Below the pieces are notes generated by a model. The model ran no database searches. It saw nothing but the letters and a program-made list of their open reading frames with translations, and was not told the origin of the DNA. A DNA stretch of 50,417 nucleotides from an uncultured Anaerolineae bacterium (GTDB lineage: Bacteria; Chloroflexota; Anaerolineae; Promineifilales; Promineifilaceae). Made by a program: the position numbers and the translations under genes. Location of the stretch: NCBI GenBank assembly GCA_937943625.1, contig CALEAD010000017.1:1-50417 (forward strand), written 5' to 3'. Every line of letters begins with the position of its first letter. The stretch's first letter is position 1. Shown here piece after piece: positions 43,973 through 50,417 of the stretch.

Positions 43973-44701
43973 TCAGGTCAGGGTCTGGCGACGAATCAGG
44001 CGCAGGCGCAGCAGGTCGTCGCGGAAGCAGGAGGTGGATTTGATGATTGGTTCGTTGTTGTCGTTGTAGCCAACCTCGGCAAAGGAGATGAGAGGAAGAT
44101 TGGCGCGAATGTGCAGGATTTGTGCGATTTCGGTGGTGGTGAGGAGGGGCACAATTTCGGTAATGTAGTAGGCCAGGTGCTGGCCGTTGGCCCATAAGAA
44201 TTCGTAGATCGGCTTGAGAAAGTCAGCTTCGCCATAGGTTTGGGTGATCAGGCTGATAGGAATGTAATTGTAGGCGAGAATGACGGGCTGCATGTCGGCA
44301 AGGAAGGTTTTTTTGATGACGAGTAGGGGGGCGCCTGTTGGCAGGTTTAGTTCCGCGGCAATCTCTTCGCTGGCGGGCTGGGTGCTTATGTTGAGGATTT
44401 TGGTGGAGGGGGTGTAGCCGTGTGCGCCGAGCATGGCCTCGTAAGACCAGATTTCGTCTAGGCGGGACTTGATTTGCAGACCGGCCGGGTTGATGAAGGT
44501 GCCGGCACCTTGTTTGCGGTAGATGACGCCTTCGATTTCCAGGCGGCTGAGGGCGTCGCGGATGGTGGTGCGGCTGACGCCTAGTTCGGCGGCCAGGTCG
44601 GTTTCGGAGGGAATACGGCCGTCTACGAATGCATCAGCCAGGATTAACTGCTTGATGTGGGACTTGGCCTGCTCGGTGAGAGATGGGGTGCGCTTAAGCA
44701 T
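43973..44701 (-). CDS. GntR/HutC-family transcriptional regulator
   Basis: A 242-residue regulator. Residues 8-75 are the winged helix (DGRIPSETDLAAELGVSRTT, IRDALSRLEIEGVIYRKQGAGTF). Residues 80-240 are a UTRA effector domain (GAPLLVIKKTFLADMQPVILA, YITEIVPLLTTTEIAQIL). It heads the carbamoyl cluster and probably controls it in response to a pathway metabolite. A perfect 14-bp-arm palindrome lies two bases upstream of its start, which indicates autoregulation. Confidence 0.9.
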   Translation of the reverse strand: MLKRTPSLTEQAKSHIKQLILADAFVDGRIPSETDLAAELGVSRTTIRDALSRLEIEGVIYRKQGAGTFINPAGLQIKSRLDEIWSYEAMLGAHGYTPSTKILNISTQPASEEIAAELNLPTGAPLLVIKKTFLADMQPVILAYNYIPISLITQTYGEADFLKPIYEFLWANGQHLAYYITEIVPLLTTTEIAQILHIRANLPLISFAEVGYNDNNEPIIKSTSCFRDDLLRLRLIRRQTLT

Positions 44702-44702
44702 G

Positions 44703-44739
44703 AAAATTTGTCATACTGTATGGTTGTATGACAAATTTT
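44703..44739. promoter_or_regulatory. Palindromic operator of the GntR regulator
   Basis: AAAATTTGTCATAC, a 9-base spacer, then GTATGACAAATTTT: a perfect 14-bp inverted repeat. A smaller one, CATAC-T-GTATG, overlaps it. It directly abuts the start codon of the regulator on the minus strand. Confidence 0.8.
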
Positions 44740-44770
44740 AGCGCAAGGGCAAACGGCCGTCAATCCTCAG

Positions 44771-45049
44771 TTACTCCAGGCCCAACGAGAACATGCTCTC
44801 CAGGTCATGCCGCGAGTAGGCGCGGAAGGCGATCAGCGTTTCTGATTGGAGAATGGCGTCAAACTGGTGCATTTGTTCCGTAACCAGGCGCGCCAGGGCG
44901 TCATTACTGGGCACGCGGATGATCGCTACCAGGTCATACTGCCCGGCTACAGAGTACACTTCAGAGACGCCGTCCAATTCAGCCAGCGCTGCAGCCGTTT
45001 CGTTAATGAGGCCGCGCTCAATTTGCAAAAGGACAATTGCGTTGACCAT
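44771..45049 (-). CDS. Stand-alone Lrp/AsnC ligand-binding (RAM) domain protein
   Basis: A 92-residue RAM domain without a DNA-binding part. MVNAIVLLQIERGLINETAAAL, GVSEVYSVAGQYDLVAII and the C-terminal strand match the effector-binding half of Lrp/AsnC. Such proteins bind amino acids and may assemble with full-length regulators. AAGGGAGG precedes the start. It lies 69 bases upstream of the GntR regulator on the same strand, so an amino-acid-sensing link to the carbamoyl cluster is possible. Confidence 0.88.
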   Translation of the reverse strand: MVNAIVLLQIERGLINETAAALAELDGVSEVYSVAGQYDLVAIIRVPSNDALARLVTEQMHQFDAILQSETLIAFRAYSRHDLESMFSLGLE

Positions 45050-45200
45050 GAGTAACCTCCCTTAAAAATGACCGCCGACCGCCGACGGCCGCCTGTAGGT
45101 GTATCCCAGGTTGCCAAACCTGGTTGGCAGGCGCAGGTTTGGTAACCTGCGTACCATTTTCATGCGTGATGGTGTGCTCCACTCATGAAGTCTCCTTTTG
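45050..45200 (-). promoter_or_regulatory. Leader element with mini-ORF, hairpin and GGCGGTC array upstream of the RAM gene
   Basis: On the minus strand: AAAGGAGACTTC, then the mini-ORF at 45186-45160 (MSGAHHHA), then a 16-bp-arm hairpin (CAGGTTACCAAACCTG/CAGGTTTGGCAACCTG, one mismatch), then GGCGGTC units, then the RAM ribosome-binding site. Parts recur at 11018-11170 and 48458-48572. The layout looks like an attenuator, but this is inference. Confidence 0.5.
45160..45186 (-). CDS. Putative leader peptide MSGAHHHA
   Basis: An 8-codon ORF with a very good ribosome-binding site (AAAGGAG, 6 bases from ATG). A sister ORF MMGAHPHK with the same ribosome-binding site is at 48471. Translation is unproven. 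Confidence 0.35.
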   Translation of the reverse strand: MSGAHHHA

Positions 45201-45541
45201 TATGGGTGAAGGATGCAAGGATTATAGCAGAGAGCGAGGTGTAGACAGTGCTCAATCGCCTCTTTCCAGGCACCACGTCGTCACTGATCGCAGACGACTG
45301 ACCGTAGACCACTGGGCGTGCACCTTGCGTATGGATAACTCATTCGTTTATTTGCCTCATTTCTTGCCGACGCGCTGCCAAATATCACGCTCTGGCCTTC
45401 ATGTGGGTATAATAGAAAGGGTGATGCAGAACCAATGGCGCAATGAGCGTGATAGAAGTTAGCAACAGAATGTAGTGTCTTTCCCGTTTCTTCGGAATGA
45501 TGTACCTGGCGACGATCCACTATCTTTAACGAGGTATCTCT
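45201..45541. other. Spacer upstream of aconitase
   Basis: Contains a TATAAT at 45408-45413 on the plus strand without a good -35, and a GAGGT ribosome-binding site just before the aconitase start. Words like CTGATCGCAGACGACTGACC at 45285-45310 resemble decayed tandem arrays. No gene seen. Confidence 0.5.
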
Positions 45542-48238
45542 ATGAACAAACTCTTCAACCACTTTGGCGCCCGTGACAAACTACCGGGCACCGACCTGTA
45601 TTACTACCGCCTGGACAAACTGGCGCAATATGGCGACATTGACCGCCTGCCTTTTTCTATCAAAGTGCTGCTGGAGGCGCTGCTGCGCACCTGCGACGGC
45701 TATGAAGTGATGCCAGCCGACGTGGAAAAGCTGGCTGCCTGGCACGCGGCCAGTCCCGCTAAAGAGGAGCTGCCGTTTAAGCCGGGGCGCGTCATTCTGC
45801 AAGACTTTACCGGCGTGCCGGCTGTGGTAGACCTGGCGGCGCTGCGCTCGGCCATGGCGCGCCTGGGCGGCGACCCCAAGAAGATCAACCCGCAGGTTCC
45901 GGTAGACCTGGTGATTGATCATTCGGTGCAGGTAGACCAGTTTGGCTCTAAGTTTGCCCTTTTTTACAACGTGGAGCGCGAGTTTGAGCGAAACCGCGAA
46001 CGGTATGAATTTCTGAAGTGGGGACAAAAGGCGTTTGAGAATTTCCGCGTGGTTCCCCCGGCAACGGGCATTGTGCACCAGGTGAATCTGGAGTACTTGG
46101 GACACGTGGTGATGACGAAGCCGGAAGGGGATGGTGAGGTTGCCTTCCCAGATAGCCTGGTGGGGACAGATTCGCACACGACGATGATTAATGGCCTGGG
46201 TGTGCTGGGCTGGGGCGTGGGTGGTATCGAGGCAGAGGCCGTGATGCTGGGACAGCCCATTTACATGCTCACCCCGGAGGTGATTGGCGTGAAGCTACAC
46301 GGTCGTTTGCGCGAAGGTGCTACTGCCACAGACCTGGTTCTGGTAGTGACAGAGATGCTGCGGCAAAAGGGGGTGGTGGGCAAGTTTGTCGAGTTCTTTG
46401 GCCCTGGCCTCAGCAATATCACCCTGGCCGACCGCGCCACCATTGCTAACATGTGCCCGGAATATGGCGCTACGGTGGGCTTCTTCCCTGTAGATGCGGA
46501 AACCATTCACTACCTGCGCAGCACCGGCCGCCCAGAAAAGCTGCTGCATCTGGTGAAAACGTATTGCCAGGCGCAGGGGCTGTTCCGCACGGATGACATG
46601 CCTGACCCCCACTACACCGAAGTGCTGACGCTCGACCTGGATACGGTGGAGCCAAGCCTGGCCGGCCCCAAACGGCCACAAGACCGCATCCCCCTGGCGC
46701 AGATGAAGCAGCAGTTCAAGGCGTCGTTGCTGGCGCCGCAGGGGCCAAAAGGGTTGGGGCTAAAGGAGGAGGATTTGTACAGAACGGCCGTTGTACGCAA
46801 CGGATACGAAAGCGAAATCGGGCACGGCGCCGTCGTCATTGCTGCCATCACCTCCTGCACCAACACCTCCAACCCCAGCGTCATGCTGGGCGCCGGGCTG
46901 GTGGCCAAAAAAGCGGTCGAAAAGGGGCTGCGCGTGCCCCCCTACGTCAAAACCAGCCTGGCTCCCGGCTCTCGCGTGGTCGAAGACTACCTGCACAAGT
47001 CTGGCCTCATGCAGCCCCTGGAGGCATTGGGCTTCCACATCGTTGGGTTTGGCTGCACCACCTGCATTGGCAACTCTGGCCCCCTGCCCGAACCGGTAGC
47101 CAAAGCCATTACCGAGGGAGACATTGTGGCAGCGGCCGTTCTCAGCGGCAACCGCAACTTTGAAGGGCGCGTCAGCCCCATGACCAAGGCTAACTACCTG
47201 GCCTCGCCCCCCCTGGTTGTGGCCTATGCCCTGGCCGGCACCACCGACATTGACCTGGTGAACGAACCGCTGGGCACAGGCAAAGATGGCGAACCCGTCT
47301 ACCTGCGCGACATCTGGCCCAGCAACGCCGAAATCCAGGCCACCATTGCCGCCTCGCTGACGCCAGAGATGTTCAACCAGCAATACGCCAACGTCTGGCA
47401 GGGCAGCGAACAATGGAATGCCATCCCCGTTAGCGGTGGCGAGCTATACAAGTGGAACGAAGCCTCCACCTACATCCAGGAACCCCCCTTCTTTACCGGG
47501 CTGACCCCAGACGTGCCGCCAATTGACAACATCAAAGGCGCGCGCGTGCTGGTGAAAGCGGGCGACTCCGTCACCACAGACCACATCTCTCCAGCCGGCT
47601 CCATTGCCCAAAGCAGCCCCGCCGGGCAATACCTGATGGCGCATGGTGTGTCGCTGCTGGAATTCAACTCCTACGGTTCACGGCGCGGCAACGACCGCGT
47701 GATGACACGTGGCACCTTTGCCAACGTGCGCATGCGCAACCAGATGGCGCCCGGCACCGAGGGAGGCTGGACAACCTATCTGCCCACCGGTGAGGTGATG
47801 AGTATTTTCGACGCCTCGTTGCGCTACAAAGAAGATGGCACACCGCTGGTGGTGCTGGCGGGCAAGGATTATGGCATGGGCAGCTCGCGCGATTGGGCGG
47901 CCAAGGGCGTTTACCTGTTGGGCGTGAAGATGGTGATTGCCGAGAGCTTTGAGCGCATTCACCGCAGCAATCTGGTGGGCATGGGTGTGCTGCCCTTGCA
48001 ATTTAAGCCCGGTGAAAACCCGGCCACCCTGGGGCTAGATGGCACAGAAAGCTACGAAACGCTAAACCTGACAGATGCCGTGCAGCCAGGGCAAGAAATT
48101 ACCGTGAAGGCGACCAGGAGCGACGGCACGGAAATCATTTTCCAGACTATTTGCCGTATAGACACGCCGGTAGAGGTAGACTATTACCGCAATGGCGGCA
48201 TCTTACACACTGTGTTGCGTAACTTTCTCAAAAGATAA
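45542..48238 (+). CDS. acnA: Aconitate hydratase (AcnA type)
   Basis: An 898-residue aconitase that interconverts citrate and isocitrate in the TCA cycle. The 4Fe-4S ligands are Cys439 ([11 protein letters not shown]), Cys505 and Cys508 ([12 protein letters not shown]). Other signatures are [20 protein letters not shown] (substrate domain) and [13 protein letters not shown] (swivel domain). Length and order match AcnA/IRP1. GAGGT lies before the ATG. Alone on this strand, convergent with the oxidase gene. Confidence 0.96.
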   Translation: MNKLFNHFGARDKLPGTDLYYYRLDKLAQYGDIDRLPFSIKVLLEALLRTCDGYEVMPADVEKLAAWHAASPAKEELPFKPGRVILQDFTGVPAVVDLAALRSAMARLGGDPKKINPQVPVDLVIDHSVQVDQFGSKFALFYNVEREFERNRERYEFLKWGQKAFENFRVVPPATGIVHQVNLEYLGHVVMTKPEGDGEVAFPDSLVGTDSHTTMINGLGVLGWGVGGIEAEAVMLGQPIYMLTPEVIGVKLHGRLREGATATDLVLVVTEMLRQKGVVGKFVEFFGPGLSNITLADRATIANMCPEYGATVGFFPVDAETIHYLRSTGRPEKLLHLVKTYCQAQGLFRTDDMPDPHYTEVLTLDLDTVEPSLAGPKRPQDRIPLAQMKQQFKASLLAPQGPKGLGLKEEDLYRTAVVRNGYESEIGHGAVVIAAITSCTNTSNPSVMLGAGLVAKKAVEKGLRVPPYVKTSLAPGSRVVEDYLHKSGLMQPLEALGFHIVGFGCTTCIGNSGPLPEPVAKAITEGDIVAAAVLSGNRNFEGRVSPMTKANYLASPPLVVAYALAGTTDIDLVNEPLGTGKDGEPVYLRDIWPSNAEIQATIAASLTPEMFNQQYANVWQGSEQWNAIPVSGGELYKWNEASTYIQEPPFFTGLTPDVPPIDNIKGARVLVKAGDSVTTDHISPAGSIAQSSPAGQYLMAHGVSLLEFNSYGSRRGNDRVMTRGTFANVRMRNQMAPGTEGGWTTYLPTGEVMSIFDASLRYKEDGTPLVVLAGKDYGMGSSRDWAAKGVYLLGVKMVIAESFERIHRSNLVGMGVLPLQFKPGENPATLGLDGTESYETLNLTDAVQPGQEITVKATRSDGTEIIFQTICRIDTPVEVDYYRNGGILHTVLRNFLKR

Positions 48239-48282
48239 GCGACTGCCAGGCGTCAAAAGCGGTCAGCGCCAGTAATAGGAGA

Positions 48283-48311
48283 AAGAAGCCGGGTGAGCAA
48301 CCTGGCTTCTT
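48283..48311. terminator. Hairpin terminator after aconitase
   Basis: AAGAAGCC-GGT and ACC-GGCTTCTT arms with a 5-base loop. Only short T tracts follow on either strand, so strength is uncertain. It lies between convergent genes and may serve both. Confidence 0.6.
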
Positions 48312-48457
48312 CCATTCTGGCATGGAGCAATCAGGCTGAACGTTACTTGACAAATTTTCAGAATGAACAGGGAGGGTGCGGAGGAGTTACGGAGATTTTG
48401 GCAGCGAGTGGGCTTTTTTTCTCCCTGCAACCCCGTGTTTCTCCGTGTAAGAATTTG

Positions 48458-48572
48458 TAAAGGAGACTTCATGATGGGGGCGCACCCCCACAAATGAAAA
48501 TCCCAGGCAACGAACAGGCGAATAAACAAATTAGTTGGCCGCCGGCGGTCAGCGGTCATTTTCAAGGGAAGT
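48458..48572 (+). repeat. Orphan copy of the leader element, with mini-ORF MMGAHPHK
   Basis: AAAGGAGACTTCATGA (16 bases identical to the RAM leader), a 27-base ORF at 48471-48497 (MMGAHPHK), then GGCGGTCAGCGGTCATTTT and AAGGGA as before the RAM gene. No gene follows on this strand, so it looks like a stranded duplicate. The rest of 48312-48613 holds nothing else I can name. Confidence 0.45.
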
Positions 48573-48613
48573 GACGATTCCCTACGATTTCTGTCTCTCT
48601 CGCATCTCATCAC

Positions 48614-50053
48614 CTATGCCCAGTTCCGATGCTTCATCGAAGCGCCGGACGTGGCCGACGGCCGTTGGTGGGGCGATATGCCCGCTTCGTTAACGGCCAT
48701 CACCTCTTGTGCAGCGCGCAGCCCTGAAAGATAAGCGCCATGCACCGTGCCGAAATAGCGCCGTTCCGTTGCCTCCCCGGCAAAGAATAGCCTCTGCCCC
48801 ACTGGTCGCGCCAGGTTGTCACGCATGGAGGGTGTTGACCCCAAGGCGTTAAACGAATAAGAGCCGTAGGCATGGAGATCAGCCCCCCAACGGGTGATCT
48901 GGTAATCCAGTGGCTCTGGGATGTGGCGGCCGAAGATATGACGCAGGGTTTGCATGGCGCTGCCGACAATGGCCGCATCGGACCAAGTCTCAATTTCCCG
49001 GCCAAAGTCGGCCGCGTTAAAGCCTAAGAGAATGGGCAACCCGGTGGGGCGCGCCAGACTGACCCATTCCGCCCACTGCCCATGCTGCGCCGGAATATAC
49101 TGTAGCCAATCGAACTCGGCCGGCCAAAACAATTCGGCAAAACGCAGGTAGCATTTGTTCAGCACGCCCATGCCCAGGGCGGTAATAGCCCGCTGTTTGG
49201 CGTCAGGCAAGGCTGGGGCAAAGGTCACGTGGCCGGTCTGCAAAACGCCAAGCGGCAGCGTGACGATGAGGCGGTCGCCAGTATAGCTGGCGCTGTCAGT
49301 GTGAACCGTCACCTGGGCGTCGTCCCATTGCACGCGGCGGGCTGGCTGCTGCAAAACCAGGGGGACACCTCGCGCCAGATGCTGCGTGATGACTTGATAG
49401 CCGTCGCGGAATAGGGCATCATCACCGCCAAACTCGTCGCCATCATCGAACCAATGCACCGATTGGGCCGCGCTGCTGCCGGCGTATTGGTGTTCGATGT
49501 GGCTGTTGAGGAGGAAGTTGATCCACTGCTGACGCTCCAGGTCGGGGAACAATGGGGCGAGGGTGGCATCCACCACCTCTTGCACAGAGCGGTCTGGGTC
49601 GCGCCCCTGGGCGGCGGCGATGGCTTGCCAGAGCTGTGCGGCCAGGTCTTCCAGTTGTTCGGCTTGCGCGGGAGTGAGGGAACGGCCGTTTGTATGGTAG
49701 GTGATAGCGCTGTCATAATCGATGGTGACCAGATGCGCCTGAACTTCTTTGGCGATGGTGGCAATCGGGTTGCCACGCAGGCCGTGGATCCAGGATGCGC
49801 CCAAGTCAAGGGGGGCGTCAGCCCATTGGTTACTGGTCTAGATGCGCCCGCCGATGCGGTCACGGGCCTCGATGAGCAGCGTCTCGTACCTTTGTTGGCG
49901 CAGGGTCGCGTCGGCGGCGAGGCCGGCGGTGCCCGCGCCGAGGATGAGGACGCGCTGCCCGTTTGGGGGGAGAGCGGTGTCGCCGAGGCAGCCGGGCAAT
50001 GTCTGGGTCGCCAGAGTGGCGGCCATGATTTTGAGGAAGGTGCGTCTATTCAT
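48614..50053 (-). pseudogene. Tat-exported flavin amine oxidase, interrupted by an in-frame TAG
   Basis: The product would be about 478 residues. NRRTFLKIMAATL is a textbook twin-arginine signal, followed by LPGC (possible lipobox), the FAD fold VLILGAGTAGLAADATL and the motif ARDRIGGRI. The next codon is TAG (49840-49838), where the family has Trp (GGRIW). The same frame then continues TSNQWADAPLDLGASWIHG through the substrate domain to YFGTVHGAYLSGLRAA near the C-terminus. One G-to-A change (TGG to TAG) explains it. It resembles polyamine/monoamine oxidases; substrate unknown. Confidence 0.8.
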
Positions 50054-50275
50054 AGGGAGATTCTCGTTAGGCATCAACGGATATGTTAACTTTACCGCAC
50101 CAAAGTGCAATGGATTTTCACCATCGCCAGCGTGTCCAGTTAGCAATAAGTGCAGAGTTGGTCGGGATTTGTTCCTTAACGGCCGTTTCCCCCTCCTCTA
50201 TCATTGCCACCCGCAAAATTTGCGCTTCTATGTTTATCCTCCAGCTTGTTCCATAATACGTGACGAAATGATTAC
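50054..50275. other. Right-end intergenic stretch
   Basis: Upstream region of the oxidase gene on the minus strand. One ACGGCCGT palindrome (about 50177). No gene seen. Confidence 0.4.
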
Positions 50276-50322
50276 ACTAACGTAACTATTGTGCAATCAG
50301 AGCCGAAATGGCTCAAAAATAC
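50276..50322 (-). repeat. Structured element, copy 2 (inverted relative to 86-146)
   Basis: Read on the minus strand: TATTTTTG, hairpin GAGCC-ATTTC-GGCTC, TGATTG, CAATA, TTACGTTA. Same block order as at 86-146 but with a different stem sequence that still pairs. The sequence beyond it (to 50417) has a TGAGCAG-GTTGT word also found near 58-70. Confidence 0.4.
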
Positions 50323-50417
50323 GAAAAACAAATGCCTTTGAAAAACGGTAGGGGCAATTGAATCACCCCATTGCCAAAACGCAGGGAGCGGCCTGCGTAA
50401 CAACTCTGCTCAGTGAA

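Larger units (their letters stand above)
1..50417. repeat. Highly iterated palindrome ACGGCCGT, dispersed
   Basis: The 8-mer ACGGCCGT, usually in the 10-mer form AACGGCCGTT, occurs about 70 times by eye, for example near 373, 1279, 1839, 5215, 8602, 11997, 12738, 16260, 19799, 25087, 28632, 34312, 37576, 46783 and 50177. At most about one is expected by chance in 50 kb. It lies in genes and in spacers, on both coding strands. In frame it reads as NGR, TAV or RP, which explains the recurrent NGR and TAV tripeptides in unrelated proteins here. The pattern resembles HIP1 of cyanobacteria but with a different word. The function is unknown. The count is by hand and may be off by a few. Confidence 0.9.

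Noticed and set aside
49838..49840. Amber codon read as pyrrolysine or another special residue
   Set aside because: No pyl genes are in the window and the family has Trp here, one base away from TAG.

Overview
The window looks like a chromosomal segment of an uncultured Chloroflexota bacterium, probably Anaerolineae, Caldilineae or a relative. This placement is an inference. It rests on gene content: separate SdhA/B/C/D subunits, a lone SpoVS, a kinase-FGE fusion, a MGDG-synthase-like glycosyltransferase, a three-subunit acyl-CoA carboxylase and many toxin-antitoxin pairs. There is no rRNA to settle it. I saw no rRNA, tRNA, CRISPR array, transposase or phage gene. Most genes lie on the minus strand.

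Layout. 0.2-7.1 kb is an accessory arm with a methyltransferase, five toxin-antitoxin-like modules (one broken), a family-4 uracil-DNA glycosylase homologue with no cysteine, and a frameshifted serine-hydrolase lipoprotein. 7.3-21.8 kb is one minus-strand lipid/polyketide locus: acyl-CoA dehydrogenase, a 2746-residue KS-AT-KS-ACP-ACP-KR-DH megasynthase, a Sfp-type phosphopantetheinyl transferase, a carboxyltransferase, a biotin-carboxylase homologue with an altered ATP site, and a biotin carrier protein. 22.3-30.0 kb holds inositol monophosphatase, DUF554, SpoVS, a left-handed beta-helix protein, a CinA-like/adenylyltransferase fusion and two glycosyltransferases. 30.1-33.5 kb is sdhABCD. 34.1-37.4 kb has an MFS transporter and a kinase-FGE protein. 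37.6-45.0 kb is a carbamoyl/PLP cluster: GntR regulator, ATCase-like protein, YgeW-like carbamoyltransferase, carbamate kinase, threonine synthase and a TrpB-like PLP enzyme, with a stand-alone Lrp-type RAM protein upstream. 45.5-50.1 kb has aconitase and a Tat-exported flavin amine oxidase broken by an amber codon.

How the genes may work together. The lipid locus appears to make and load its own carrier protein and extender: the AT carries a malonyl-type motif, and a carboxylase set and a PPTase are encoded downstream. The carbamoyl cluster could move carbamoyl groups from a ureido compound to carbamoyl phosphate and then to ATP, with the PLP enzymes handling the amino-acid skeleton. sdhABCD and aconitase are ordinary TCA-cycle genes.

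Two genome-wide patterns stand out. The palindrome ACGGCCGT occurs about 70 times by eye where about one is expected, much like HIP1 in cyanobacteria. Many gene junctions, and several protein linkers, carry short tandem arrays with 7- or 8-base units, each junction with its own word, often folding into a hairpin with its own inverted copy. Several genes carry single-base lesions, mostly in homopolymers, so either recent decay or residual sequencing error has to be considered.
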